64,000 nt of DNA from Gammaproteobacteria bacterium (GTDB lineage: Bacteria; Pseudomonadota; Gammaproteobacteria; Steroidobacterales; Foliamicaceae), in the NCBI GenBank assembly GCA_009845905.1, contig VXYS01000004.1, positions 62,001 to 126,000 on the forward strand, read 5' to 3'. The position numbers and the translations under genes were made by a program. Below the pieces are notes generated by a model. It was not told where the DNA came from and searched no databases. It saw nothing but the letters and a program-made list of their open reading frames with translations. Shown piece by piece: positions 1-8,593 of the stretch. Every line of letters starts with the position of its first letter. Positions within the stretch are counted from its first letter, which is position 1.

Positions 1-432
1 GCGCTGGAGGAGTTGCGGCGTGGCTTCTCGACCATGACGGAGGTCGCCGACATGCTGGTCCGGGAAACCGGACTGCCTTTCCGTACCGCGCACCGCTTTG
101 CTTCGGCCCTTGCCGACTACGGACGCGAGAACCGGCTGCCTCCCGAATCACTGAGCGACGAAGAGCTCAAGACGATCTATCGGGAGGCAATGGGCGGGCG
201 CCTCCCCGTGTCCGTGGAGAAACTGCGAGGGGCGATGGATCCGGTCGCGATGCTAGCTGGACGCAAGGGTCAGGGCGGGCCGCAGGACGAAGAAGTCCGG
301 CGGATGCTGAAAGCTCACCGGGAATCGCTCGAGCAGGACCGGGCCTGGCTGGGCCGCGCCAACGAGGACCTGCTGGCCGCGTCGCTGGAACTGCATCGGG
401 CGTTCGCCGCGCTGGCGCCCACGAACGAGTAA
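1..432 (+). CDS. Argininosuccinate lyase-like protein, C-terminal part (5' truncated)
   Basis: The frame is open from base 1, so this is the last 143 residues of a gene that begins outside the window. The stretch around 'STMTEVADMLVRETGLPF' followed by 'RTAHR' matches the C-terminal helical domain of argininosuccinate lyase, where the protein reads into the LVR..GLPFR.AH motif. 'LAGRKGQGGP' at about residue 85 corresponds to the conserved substrate-loop-like segment of that domain. The family cleaves argininosuccinate to arginine and fumarate; related lyases act on other aminodicarboxylate adducts, so without the catalytic domain the substrate is open. It ends 58 bp before the TonB receptor start, which carries its own promoter-like sequence. 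Confidence 0.7.
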   Translation, partial: ALEELRRGFSTMTEVADMLVRETGLPFRTAHRFASALADYGRENRLPPESLSDEELKTIYREAMGGRLPVSVEKLRGAMDPVAMLAGRKGQGGPQDEEVRRMLKAHRESLEQDRAWLGRANEDLLAASLELHRAFAALAPTNE

Positions 433-433
433 T

Positions 434-462
434 TTGGCCGCCAATCGGCAAACGGCTAGAAT
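434..462 (+). promoter_or_regulatory. Putative sigma-70 promoter for TonB receptor
   Basis: TTGGCC at 434-439 and TAGAAT at 457-462 are separated by exactly 17 bp and lie about 28 bp upstream of the receptor ATG at 491. A GGGGAG ribosome-binding site follows. Match to consensus is 4/6 and 5/6. Confidence 0.45.
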
Positions 463-490
463 TCGCAGGCTTTTGTGGGGAGTAGGTCTC

Positions 491-3478
491 ATGCGGAAAC
501 GCAAGAATTTCGCCGTTGCGGCGGCATTTTCAGTGTTCTTCGCCGGCAGCGCCGCCGTGCTGGCTCAGGACGCCGGGGAAGGTCCGGCGGAAGAACAGGA
601 AATTGAAGAAATCGTCGTAACGGGCAGCCACATCAAGGGCGCCAACATCACCGGCGCATTGCCCGTGTCCGTGATCAGCTCCGAAGAGATCGAGGCCATG
701 GGCGTCGATTCGGGCGACGAGTTGCTGCAGTTCATACCCGAGCAGGGACAGAATTTCTTCAGCGAAGCCGAGAACATCAGCGGCGGCGTGAACTCCGCCC
801 GGGGAGACATCGGCGCCTTCAACCTGCGCAGCCTGGGCACGGGCAACACGCTGGTGCTGCTCAACGGGCGGCGGATGGTCAACGCCGCGAGCTACCAGAC
901 CGAGGAGGTCGGCGGCAGCTTCGTGCCGGTCAACACGGTCAACTCCAACACCCTGCCGGTATACGGCGTGGACCGCGTCGAGATCCTCAAGGACGGCGCC
1001 TCGGCCCTGTACGGCGCCGATGCCGTGGCCGGCGTCGTCAATCACGTGCTCAGGACCGACCGGGAAGGCATACGGGTCTATGCCCGTTACGGCTGGTACG
1101 ACGAGCTGAGCCGCAAGACCAACCGCATTTCTCTTGAGTGGGGCGATTTCTTCAACCAGGGCCGCACGCACATCGGGATCACGGCGGATTACTACCTGCG
1201 CGACCGCGTCAGCGCCCACGAGGACGAGCGCTGGGCGGACGGCGATTTCCGCCGCCGGGTTCCGGAAGACTCCCCATGGGCCGGCGATACCCGGTTTCGC
1301 AATACCAGCGCCAACTCCCTGTATGGCCAGTACGACGTGCGCGTCAGTGCAAGCAGCGTCGGTTTGCGCAACACGTTGACCGACAGCGCCGGCGAATTCG
1401 AGACGTTTCCGGCCGGCCACGAGGACTGCGACTGGGACCTGGGCTACGGCACCTGCGGGGCCATCGACGGCAACGGTACTTACCGGTACAACCTAAACGC
1501 CACCCGCGACCTTTCTTCCGACCTCAAACGCGGCAACGTATTCGTGTTCATCAATCACGATTTCGGCAACGGCCTGGAGAGTTTCTCGGAACTGCATTAC
1601 TACGCCTCCGACACCCACATGTACCGCCATGCCTCGGCGCCGTTCAGCTCGGTCAAGCTGAGGGTGGGGCCGCAGAACTATTACAACCCCTTCGGTCCCT
1701 GCGGCTCACCCAACCGCCTTCCGGAATCCTTGATACCGCGCGTTCCCTGCGAAGGACTGGAACTCGAGATCGACAACTACCGGTTCGCGCAGGTGCCGCG
1801 GATCGTCGAGAACGATGGCAGCGTCGTGCGCCTGCTCCAGGGCCTGCGCGGCCAGGCCGGCCGTTGGGACTGGGAAGGCGCGGTGCTCTGGTCGCGCGCG
1901 GAGCGTGAGGACCTGACCCGCAACCGTGTTTCCAACTTGCTGATCGCGGAGGCCCTGTTCGACCCGACTCCCAACGCGTACAACCCCTTCAGCGGCGGTG
2001 TCGACAGCAACATCGAGCGCGCGCTGGTGGATGTCCACAGAAACAACGAAATGACGCTGTTCCTGTCGGATCTTAGGGTCTCCACCGGCGAACTGTTCCG
2101 GCTTCCCTGGGGCCCGGCGGGCGGCCTGGCCGGCGTGGAATTCCGCCGTGAGACCTTTGAAGACGATCGCGACCCGAGGCTGGACGGCACCATCGTGTTC
2201 ACCGACTACCAGGGCGACACCTATCCCTACGTCTCCGACGTGGTCAATTCCAGCCCGACCCCGGACGGCTCCGGAGACCGGAACGTGACTTCACTGTTTA
2301 CGGAATTGCAGCTGCCGCTGATGAGCAACATCGATGTGCAGCTTGCGGCGCGTTACGAGAATTTTTCCGACGTCGGAAGCACGGTGGTGGGCAAGGTTGC
2401 CGCAGGCTGGCAGATTTCGCCGACGCTTCTTCTGCGCGCGTCCTGGTCGGAAGCGTTCCGGGCGCCCAACCTGGTCACGATCAACGAGGAGATCGTTGCG
2501 CGGCAGAACACCCGCAACGACTATGCCTGCATCTATGCGGCCGAGAACGGCGGCGACCCGGAGCAGGATACGCTGGATTGCCGCAACAGCACCCAGCGGA
2601 TCGCGCAGGGGAGCGGGCTGCTGGAACCTGAGCGCTCCGATAACTATTCGATCGGCATCGCCATCCAGCCCATGGACACGCTGACGCTCACGGTGGACAT
2701 GTGGTCCATCAAAAAGGAAGACACCATCGGCCTGCTGGGCGAAGAGAACCACACCGTGCTGGACTTGCTTACGCGCCTGAGAAGCGGTCCCGGCAACTGC
2801 GGTGGCGAATTCAACCCAGCGGTTGTGCGCGAAACGGAAGTCGCCGAGGATGAGGCGGCGATATATCAGGCTGCGGGCATTTGCCCGGCGGGACTAATCC
2901 GCTACATCGACGACAAGTACGTGAACCTGGATACGCGCACGCTGCGGGGCTGGGACGTGAGCCTTCGCTACGCGCTTGAAACGCGGGTGGGCGATTTCAA
3001 CCTGACCTACCTGGCGTCTTTCCTGACCAAGTTCGACCAGGTGCCGGGCGGCCAGGCCGCCGAACTCGTTGCCGCCAAGGACGAGGGCCTGATTCCGGCG
3101 AGCATTCCGGTCGCCGGTTTCGCCGATCTGCTGCAGAAGGACGGCAACCAGAAGGCCCGCCATACGCTGTTTCTCAGCTGGCGGCGGGACCCGCTGCGCA
3201 TAGCGCTTTCAGGCCGCAATATCGGGACTTTCTACCAGAACTCGCTGACCCTGAACGACGGGCAGTTGTACTGGATTCCGGCGGTTACGACCTGGAACGC
3301 CACATTCGACTACAACTGGGAACTGGCGGATCGGGACTGGCGGCTGCGGCTGGGCGTGAATAACGTGTTCGACAAGCGGGCGCCCCTGGCGGACCGTTTC
3401 TTCGGTTACTTTGCCGATGCGCACCGCGACTTCGGGCGCAACTATTACCTGCAACTACGGGTATCGCAGGACGACTGA
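491..3478 (+). CDS. TonB-dependent outer-membrane receptor
   Basis: A 995-residue TonB-dependent receptor. ATG at 491 is preferred over the upstream in-frame ATG at 434 because it gives a clean signal peptide (residues 1-26, ending LAQ) and follows a GGGGAG site. EIVVTG at about residues 40-45 marks the start of the plug, which carries 'FNLRSLGTGNTLVLLNGRR' and 'DGASALYGADAVAGVVN', both diagnostic of this class. The rest is the 22-strand barrel, with 'SWSEAFRAPNL' in the second half. Four cysteine pairs or clusters occur in predicted extracellular loops and suggest disulfides. The substrate is unknown; the adjacent lyase-like gene could hint at an amino-acid derivative, but that is inference. 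It is a paralogue of the receptor at 60835-63873. Confidence 0.93.
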   Translation: MRKRKNFAVAAAFSVFFAGSAAVLAQDAGEGPAEEQEIEEIVVTGSHIKGANITGALPVSVISSEEIEAMGVDSGDELLQFIPEQGQNFFSEAENISGGVNSARGDIGAFNLRSLGTGNTLVLLNGRRMVNAASYQTEEVGGSFVPVNTVNSNTLPVYGVDRVEILKDGASALYGADAVAGVVNHVLRTDREGIRVYARYGWYDELSRKTNRISLEWGDFFNQGRTHIGITADYYLRDRVSAHEDERWADGDFRRRVPEDSPWAGDTRFRNTSANSLYGQYDVRVSASSVGLRNTLTDSAGEFETFPAGHEDCDWDLGYGTCGAIDGNGTYRYNLNATRDLSSDLKRGNVFVFINHDFGNGLESFSELHYYASDTHMYRHASAPFSSVKLRVGPQNYYNPFGPCGSPNRLPESLIPRVPCEGLELEIDNYRFAQVPRIVENDGSVVRLLQGLRGQAGRWDWEGAVLWSRAEREDLTRNRVSNLLIAEALFDPTPNAYNPFSGGVDSNIERALVDVHRNNEMTLFLSDLRVSTGELFRLPWGPAGGLAGVEFRRETFEDDRDPRLDGTIVFTDYQGDTYPYVSDVVNSSPTPDGSGDRNVTSLFTELQLPLMSNIDVQLAARYENFSDVGSTVVGKVAAGWQISPTLLLRASWSEAFRAPNLVTINEEIVARQNTRNDYACIYAAENGGDPEQDTLDCRNSTQRIAQGSGLLEPERSDNYSIGIAIQPMDTLTLTVDMWSIKKEDTIGLLGEENHTVLDLLTRLRSGPGNCGGEFNPAVVRETEVAEDEAAIYQAAGICPAGLIRYIDDKYVNLDTRTLRGWDVSLRYALETRVGDFNLTYLASFLTKFDQVPGGQAAELVAAKDEGLIPASIPVAGFADLLQKDGNQKARHTLFLSWRRDPLRIALSGRNIGTFYQNSLTLNDGQLYWIPAVTTWNATFDYNWELADRDWRLRLGVNNVFDKRAPLADRFFGYFADAHRDFGRNYYLQLRVSQDD

Positions 3479-3488
3479 CCTCCGGGAA

Positions 3489-3507
3489 CGAGGGCGTCCC
3501 GCGCTCG
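3489..3507 (+). repeat. Degenerate copy of GGGCGTCCC hairpin repeat
   Basis: CGAGGGCGTCCCGCGCTCG lies just after the TonB receptor stop and folds into a hairpin with one mismatch. It shares the GAGGGCGTCCC core with copies near 15.8, 38.8, 47.6 and 53.0 kb. It sits between convergent genes and may also help terminate transcription. Confidence 0.45.
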
Positions 3508-3544
3508 TCGCGCAACCGAAGCCTCCGCGGTTCGGCTCTGGCGG

Positions 3545-4393
3545 CTACGTGCCGCGGGCACTGATAGCGTCCGCCACCAGGTCCACGAAGTCCGCTTCGG
3601 TGCGGACGCCCTGCGCGTCCCGGGCGGGTACCGTGTAGCCGTGCTCCCTGGCCACGGCGGCATACAGGGGCCGGCGGTGGGCGATCAAGCGGGGAAAGGC
3701 CCATAGCGTGAAATCGTCGGGCGCGGCTTTCTCGATATCGTCGAGATTCCGCTCCCTCAGGAACTCGGGCAGCGAACGCCGAAGAAACCCGGGCGAGTAA
3801 TACATGGGCTTGGGCTCCTCACGGGCGCGCTCCACCAGCTTTTCCTCGTCCTGCGCCGAGGCCTCGAGGTACAGAATCACGGTATTGTCGATCAGTGTCT
3901 TCAGCGCGCCCTGGTCGTCCAGTTCGCATATGCTGCCGCCGGCGTCATTCACGAAGTGCATGTATCCGTAGATGCGCTCGGCCTTGTCGATGAATGACGC
4001 CACGTCGCGCATCGCCCTGACTTCCGCGTCGAGATGCAGTTCCTGGCGGCGCCGGAACTCCTTCAGCGGCAGCCCGCCGCGATCGGGGTTGCCCAGCTTG
4101 CCCAAAAAGGTGGAAACAGGCCGCAGGTTGTGCACGGTGATGTTGCTTTCGATGTAGATGGAATCGCTGCGAAGCAAATCACGGAGAAACGGCACTTCCA
4201 TCGCGCGCAGCTTGATGTTGTCGAGTATCGGCTCGCGCAGATACTGGGTGCCGATGCGGTAGTCGCCGGAATAGATGAACCAGCGGGTCGCGGGCAGGCG
4301 ATTGGCGAGCACCGTCTTGCCCACGCCGGACATGCCCATCAGCGTGACGGACTTGCGGGGCGCGCTTCGGAAATCATCAGCCGACATTCGCAT
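3545..4393 (-). CDS. P-loop ATPase of unknown role
   Basis: A 282-residue soluble protein with a clear Walker A motif, GMSGVGKT, at residues 20-27, directly after an N-terminal beta strand. The rest has no membrane segment or recognised partner domain. A segment with 'YIESNITVHNLRP' and a later 'MYYSPGFLRRSLPEFL' look conserved but I cannot tie them to a named family. The layout (N-terminal nucleotide-binding loop, about 280 residues) resembles small kinase-like ATPases annotated only as 'ATPase' in proteobacteria. Two ATGs (4393 and 4387) are possible starts. It is divergent from the peroxiredoxin and convergent with the TonB receptor, so it is probably a single-gene transcript. Confidence 0.75.
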   Translation of the reverse strand: MRMSADDFRSAPRKSVTLMGMSGVGKTVLANRLPATRWFIYSGDYRIGTQYLREPILDNIKLRAMEVPFLRDLLRSDSIYIESNITVHNLRPVSTFLGKLGNPDRGGLPLKEFRRRQELHLDAEVRAMRDVASFIDKAERIYGYMHFVNDAGGSICELDDQGALKTLIDNTVILYLEASAQDEEKLVERAREEPKPMYYSPGFLRRSLPEFLRERNLDDIEKAAPDDFTLWAFPRLIAHRRPLYAAVAREHGYTVPARDAQGVRTEADFVDLVADAISARGT

Positions 4394-4460
4394 GGCGCGA
4401 TTGTATGCCCTCTCACTCGATTAGAATGTTGCCTCTTTTTTTGCTTCCGGGAGGACCAGC

Positions 4461-4943
4461 ATGAGTATCGAGAAAGGCCAGGCAATGCCCGAGGGTGGGT
4501 TCGGCGTAATGAACGAAGGCGGACCGGGTCGGATCACCACCGGCGAGTTGTTTTCAGGCAAGAAGGTACTCTTGTTCTCGGTGCCGGGCGCGTTCACGCC
4601 CACCTGCTCGAATGAGCACCTGCCGGGATATGTGAACAATGCCGACGCCTTGCAGGCCAAGGGCGTGGACCAGATCGCGTGCATGGCCGTCAACGACGTA
4701 TTCGTGATGGACGCCTGGGGCCGTTCCGCCGGCGCCGGCGACTCGGTGCTGATGCTGGCCGACGGCAACGGCGATTACACCCGGGCGCTGGGCCTGGAGC
4801 TGGATGCTTCCGGGTTCGGCATGGGCATGCGCGGACAGCGTTTCTCCATCGTGGTCGACGACGGGGTCGTCACGGAACTCAACCTGGAGAACGGCGGGGG
4901 CCTGAGCTGCTCTTCGGCCGAGACCGCACTCGAACAGCTTTGA
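4461..4943 (+). CDS. Peroxiredoxin, Prx5/redoxin type
   Basis: A 160-residue cytosolic thiol peroxidase. The motif 'PGAFTPTCSNEHLPGY' contains the peroxidatic Cys49 and is diagnostic of the Prx5 group, which reduces hydroperoxides using glutathione/glutaredoxin or thioredoxin. A Cys near residue 150, in 'GGGLSCSSAE', sits where atypical two-Cys Prx5 enzymes carry the resolving Cys. Length is normal for the family. A TAGAAT -10-like element lies at 4422-4427 and a GGGAGGA Shine-Dalgarno precedes the ATG. Its stop codon overlaps the TTG start of the following reductase gene, so the two are probably co-translated. Confidence 0.92.
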   Translation: MSIEKGQAMPEGGFGVMNEGGPGRITTGELFSGKKVLLFSVPGAFTPTCSNEHLPGYVNNADALQAKGVDQIACMAVNDVFVMDAWGRSAGAGDSVLMLADGNGDYTRALGLELDASGFGMGMRGQRFSIVVDDGVVTELNLENGGGLSCSSAETALEQL

Positions 4944-5959
4944 TTCAGGACATCCCGGATACCCAGCGGCAGATACTGCTCCGCCGCTACCCCGAGGGCG
5001 TACCGGAGACGTCCGATTTCGAGCTTGCCCAGGGGCCGGTGCCGCGGCCCGGGGAAGGCGAATTCCTTTCCCGCACCCTGTACCTCTCGCTGGACCCCTA
5101 TCTGCGAGGAGTGATCTCCGGCCGTCACCTTTACGCCGAGAGGGTGCAACCCGGCGACGTGATGCCCGGGCGAACGGTCGCGCAGGTGGTCGAATCCCGC
5201 CACCCGGACTTCGCTCCCGGCGACATCGCGGTCTGCTCCAACGGCTGGCAGGAATACGGGCTCAGCACCGGCGCTATCGACCTCAGGAAACTGGACCCGG
5301 ACGCGGCTCCCGTCAGCACGGGAATAGGCATACTGGGCATGCCGGGGCTGACCGCCTGGGCCGGACTCCTGCACCTGGGCGAGCCCATGCCGGGCGAAAC
5401 GGTGCTGGTGTCGGCGGCATGCGGACCGGTAGGCTGCATGGTGGGCCAGTTGGCGCGCATTGCCGGCTGCCGGGCGGTCGGGATCGCCGGCGGCCCCGAA
5501 AAATGCGCCATCGTGAAGGACGAGTTCGGATTCGCGGAATGCGTCGATTACAAGACCGGCGAGCTGGGCGAGAAGCTGAAGGCCGCCTGCCCGGACGGGA
5601 TCGACGTGTACTTCGACAACGTCGGCGGCGATGTGCTGACCGCGGCCATGGCCAATCTTGCCCAGGGCGCGAGGGTCGTGCTGTGCGGAATGATGAGCGG
5701 CTACAACAACACCGGGCCGCCACCCCCGGGACCCAGCCTGATTCCACTGGTCATGGCCCGCGCGACGGTCCGGGGACTGGTCGTCTATGACCATGAAGAC
5801 AAGCAGCAGGACTTCCTGCGCGCCTGCACCCGCTGGCTGCAGGAGGGACGGATCCGTTACCGCGAGGACATCGCCGAAGGCATCGAAAAGGCGCCGGAGG
5901 CGTTCTGCCGGCTGATGCGCGGCAAGAACGTCGGCAAGGCGCTGGTGCAGTTCGCCTAG
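4940..5959 (+). CDS. NADP-dependent medium-chain reductase (LTB4 dehydrogenase/CurA type)
   Basis: A 339-residue, zinc-free medium-chain dehydrogenase/reductase. The frame is open well upstream, but TTG at 4940 overlaps the peroxiredoxin TGA and gives the usual family length, beginning about ten residues before the conserved 'LLRRYPEGVP'. 'SLDPYLRG' and 'VSAACGPVGCMVGQLAR' (NADP-binding AxxGxxG-type loop), then 'YFDNVGG', are hallmarks of the prostaglandin reductase/YncB/CurA group, which reduces alpha,beta-unsaturated ketones and aldehydes. Coupling to a peroxiredoxin suggests a shared role in detoxifying lipid peroxides and their reactive aldehyde products; that is inference from context. 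Confidence 0.88.
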   Translation: MIQDIPDTQRQILLRRYPEGVPETSDFELAQGPVPRPGEGEFLSRTLYLSLDPYLRGVISGRHLYAERVQPGDVMPGRTVAQVVESRHPDFAPGDIAVCSNGWQEYGLSTGAIDLRKLDPDAAPVSTGIGILGMPGLTAWAGLLHLGEPMPGETVLVSAACGPVGCMVGQLARIAGCRAVGIAGGPEKCAIVKDEFGFAECVDYKTGELGEKLKAACPDGIDVYFDNVGGDVLTAAMANLAQGARVVLCGMMSGYNNTGPPPPGPSLIPLVMARATVRGLVVYDHEDKQQDFLRACTRWLQEGRIRYREDIAEGIEKAPEAFCRLMRGKNVGKALVQFA

Positions 5960-5972
5960 GGCCGCGCTTGCC

Positions 5973-6539
5973 GTGACCCGCAAGCCAGGCCTCAGGGAGG
6001 AACTGCTCAGGTTCTGGTTCGAGGAGTCCGGCCCCGAGCGGTGGTTCGCGAAAAGCGACGAGTTCGACGAGACGATACGCGAGCGTTTTTTCGCGGACTA
6101 CGAGGCCGCGGCGCGCGGCGACCACGATGACTGGCGGAACAGCGGGGCCGGCTGCGTGGCCCTTTGCCTGCTCCTGGATCAGTTCCCCCGCAACCTGTTT
6201 CGCGACAATGCGCGGGCGTTCGCAACCGACGCGATGGCGCTGGCCATAGCGCGGCGCGCGGTCGACACGGGTCTTGACATGGAGCAGGGCATGAGCCGGG
6301 ACATGCGAAAGTTCCTCTACCTGCCCTTCGAGCACAGCGAGGATCTCGACGATCAGCGGCTATGCATGGAGCTGATGGCCGAACGCCTGGATCCCGTCGG
6401 AGAGGACCTGGACTGGGCCCGCAAGCACTTCGTCATCATCGAACGCTTCGGACGTTTCCCCCACCGCAACCATGCGTTGGGACGCGAATCCACCCCAGAA
6501 GAACTGGCATTCCTGAAGGAACCCGACTCCAGCTTCTAG
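5973..6539 (+). CDS. DUF924 family protein
   Basis: A 188-residue protein starting with GTG at 5973, 13 bp after the preceding stop. 'LRFWFEESGPERWF' near the N-terminus, 'LLLDQFPRNLFRD' near residue 70 and 'FLYLPFEHSEDLDDQ' near 110 are the three signature blocks of DUF924, a helical TPR-like family of unknown function. The length fits the family. Its TAG shares the palindromic CTAG at 6536-6539 with the stop of the convergent DUF1826 gene, so the two reading frames overlap tail to tail by 3 bp. Confidence 0.85.
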   Translation: MTRKPGLREELLRFWFEESGPERWFAKSDEFDETIRERFFADYEAAARGDHDDWRNSGAGCVALCLLLDQFPRNLFRDNARAFATDAMALAIARRAVDTGLDMEQGMSRDMRKFLYLPFEHSEDLDDQRLCMELMAERLDPVGEDLDWARKHFVIIERFGRFPHRNHALGRESTPEELAFLKEPDSSF

Positions 6540-7237
6540 TGCCGACGCGATTCTCGCAACTGGTCTGTAAAGTCCAGGGTCAGCAATAATCGACGCGCGC
6601 CAGCGTTTAATTGTGGAGAGCGATGGACCAAGCCAGCCTCTTCATTACCTGCCCAACCCTCTCCCTTTAGCAGGGCAACATCCCCTTGCCGAATTTGCTG
6701 AATATCATCGGCATCGGAGAACAAGCCGGATTGCTCATCCGGCTTCCCGCCATTGCCGGATCCCAGCTTGCTGCGGTCAACCCGGTCATGAGCCAGCCAT
6801 TGAGTGGCTCCTCCCTGGTAGGTCGTAACCAATCGGCAAGGCACCCAATCTACATGAAATCGGGGGCACATGGCATGATCGAGTGCAGTCAGCCTAAGGC
6901 CGACGTATTTGAGATCAAACAAGAAACAGAACATGTCGGCCAGCTCGGCGACGTCTGTGGCCAAGGCAGCCGGCTCTGCTGTGGCGCCGAGTGACTCGAC
7001 GAGGATTTCGTAAGCATTCTTTGTACTCACCGAGCGCGAAATTTGTAGATGTGGTCTTTCAAGCAAGAGATGTTCGGCGGCATTTGATACCGCCTCGGGC
7101 AGTCTCCGTTGCCAGACGGAGATATTGACCTCCTCCCGATAAATGTCGGCAAGCACGTCGAGTTGCTCCCCGACAACGGATTGACGGCGTTTGGTCTTGG
7201 AGGAAGCTGTGTTGAATGCAGGGACCAATGCAGTCAT
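6536..7237 (-). CDS. DUF1826 family protein, zinc-module partner
   Basis: A 233-residue protein. ATG at 7237 is chosen because it forms an ATGA overlap with the stop of the upstream GTPase gene; the frame stays open further upstream but only inside that gene. The central '[19 protein letters not shown]' followed by '[19 protein letters not shown]' and a C-terminal 'HRSPQL' are characteristic of DUF1826. In other gammaproteobacteria this family sits beside COG0523 GTPases in zinc-regulated loci. The CPRFH and PCRL cysteines and histidines could bind metal, but that is inference. GC content is visibly lower than in the flanking genes. Confidence 0.8.
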   Translation of the reverse strand: MTALVPAFNTASSKTKRRQSVVGEQLDVLADIYREEVNISVWQRRLPEAVSNAAEHLLLERPHLQISRSVSTKNAYEILVESLGATAEPAALATDVAELADMFCFLFDLKYVGLRLTALDHAMCPRFHVDWVPCRLVTTYQGGATQWLAHDRVDRSKLGSGNGGKPDEQSGLFSDADDIQQIRQGDVALLKGEGWAGNEEAGLVHRSPQLNAGARRLLLTLDFTDQLRESRRH

Positions 7238-8439
7238 TCCTCTCTCCATGCCGGAAAGGGATCCTTCAACGTCAACCAGTACTCTTTTCCCCGAAGGAGC
7301 TCCTCTTCCGTCAGCAGGCATCGTTCAAGAGTGTCCGTCATTGCCTTCTGATCCAGTTCCTGTCCGATGAAGACGAGTTCCTGGCGCATGTCACCGAAAG
7401 GCTCTTCCCAGGATTTGAAAATATTTTCGAGACTTTCTTCATCCTTGGGCCAACTGTCTCGAGGCACTGCATGCCAGAACATGCCTGCAAAGCCATATCG
7501 GGCAATTCCACCTGCCTGGCTCCACTGCCACGCGAACTCCGGACGCGTGGCAAGCCAGAAATAGCCCTTTGATCGAATCAGTTTGCCGAACTTCTCCGTG
7601 TTGTGGAAAAACTCGAAGACTCGCTCAGGATGAAACGGCCGGCGTGCAACATAGCTGAAACTACCGATGCCGTATTCTTCTGTTTCAGGAACGTGTTCGC
7701 CACGCATTTCCTTGAGCCAGCCTGGGGCCCGCTGCGCGCGCTCAAAGTCAAACAGGCTTGTGTTCAGCACCTCATCAGTGGACACCTGACCCTGCGAGAC
7801 AGGGATAATGCGTGCCTTTGTATTCAAAGACCTGAGGATTGCGGTCAATCTCTCGATCTCGGCTTTTTCAACCAGATCCGTCTTGCTGATCAGCAGCACG
7901 TCGGCAAACTCGACCTGATCGATAAGCAAGTCGGCGACGCTGCGTTCATCTTCCTCGCCCAGGGACTGTCCAGTTTCCTGGAGGTCCTTTGCTTCGTCGT
8001 AGTCTCTGAGAAAGTTGACTGCATCTACCACTGTCACCATGGTGTCCAGGGTTGCCACATCGGATAGCGAAACTCCATCTTCGTCGGCGAAAGTGAAGGT
8101 TTCGGCGACCGGCAAGGGTTCGGAGATCCCTGTCGATTCAATAACCAGGTAGTCAAATCGGCCCTCCCTGGCAAGGTTGTTCACTTCGAGCAGCAGATCT
8201 TCCCGCAAAGTGCAGCAGATACAACCATTGCTCATCTCCACGAGCTTCTCTTCCTGATGTGACAGCGACACCTCTTGCTGAACCAGTGAAGCGTCAATGT
8301 TTATCTCGCTCATGTCATTCACGATAACCGCGACTTTTTTGCCTTCGCGGTTATTGAGAATATGGCTCAGCACCGTCGTCTTTCCTGCGCCCAGGAAACC
8401 CGATAGCACGGTCACCGGCAAGTTTGTTTGTTGATTCAT
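7234..8439 (-). CDS. COG0523/CobW-type GTPase, probable zinc metallochaperone
   Basis: A 401-residue G3E GTPase. Walker A GFLGAGKT at residues 14-21, the 'VNDMSE' segment, and the metal-binding CICC motif at residues 73-76 are all present, followed by '[10 protein letters not shown]' and the guanine-specificity stretch 'LLISKTDL'. The C-terminal CobW_C domain contains '[12 protein letters not shown]'. Family members hand metal, usually zinc, to client enzymes under limitation. Translational coupling (ATGA) to DUF1826 and a Zur-box-like site over the promoter support a zinc-starvation role. GC of about 53% in sampled 60-base lines, against about 65-68% nearby, suggests acquisition by transfer. 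Confidence 0.92.
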   Translation of the reverse strand: MNQQTNLPVTVLSGFLGAGKTTVLSHILNNREGKKVAVIVNDMSEINIDASLVQQEVSLSHQEEKLVEMSNGCICCTLREDLLLEVNNLAREGRFDYLVIESTGISEPLPVAETFTFADEDGVSLSDVATLDTMVTVVDAVNFLRDYDEAKDLQETGQSLGEEDERSVADLLIDQVEFADVLLISKTDLVEKAEIERLTAILRSLNTKARIIPVSQGQVSTDEVLNTSLFDFERAQRAPGWLKEMRGEHVPETEEYGIGSFSYVARRPFHPERVFEFFHNTEKFGKLIRSKGYFWLATRPEFAWQWSQAGGIARYGFAGMFWHAVPRDSWPKDEESLENIFKSWEEPFGDMRQELVFIGQELDQKAMTDTLERCLLTEEELLRGKEYWLTLKDPFPAWREE

Positions 8440-8517
8440 CTATAGCCCTGAAGGTCGCAACGGCACATTGCGGCTTTTACCAGGAGCGCAATCCTTGGTA
8501 ATGCCCGAGCGCATAAG

Positions 8518-8534
8518 ATGTTACATTATATCAA
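8518..8534 (-). promoter_or_regulatory. Zur-box-like operator over a -10 element of the COG0523 operon
   Basis: ATGTTACATTATATCAA agrees with the gammaproteobacterial Zur consensus (ATGTTATAATATAACAT) at 13 of 17 positions. On the minus strand it contains TATAAT (8530-8525), a perfect -10 hexamer about 90 bp upstream of the GTPase start. A repressor bound here would block that promoter. The regulator gene is not in the window. Confidence 0.45.
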
Positions 8535-8542
8535 TACTGTCG

Positions 8543-8579
8543 AAACAATATCTAGTTGGATCTATATAAACTATTGTTT
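8543..8579. repeat. AT-rich inverted repeat, 8-bp arms
   Basis: AAACAATA (8543-8550) and TATTGTTT (8572-8579) are perfect inverse complements separated by 21 bp. It lies between the AhpD-like stop and the COG0523 promoter. It could be a second operator or a weak terminator; there is no strong GC stem. Confidence 0.3.
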
Positions 8580-8593
8580 TGAGTGAATAAATA

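Noticed and set aside
8543..8579. Strong transcription terminator
   Set aside because: The stem is 8 bp of almost pure A/T with a 21-nt loop and has no run of T after it.
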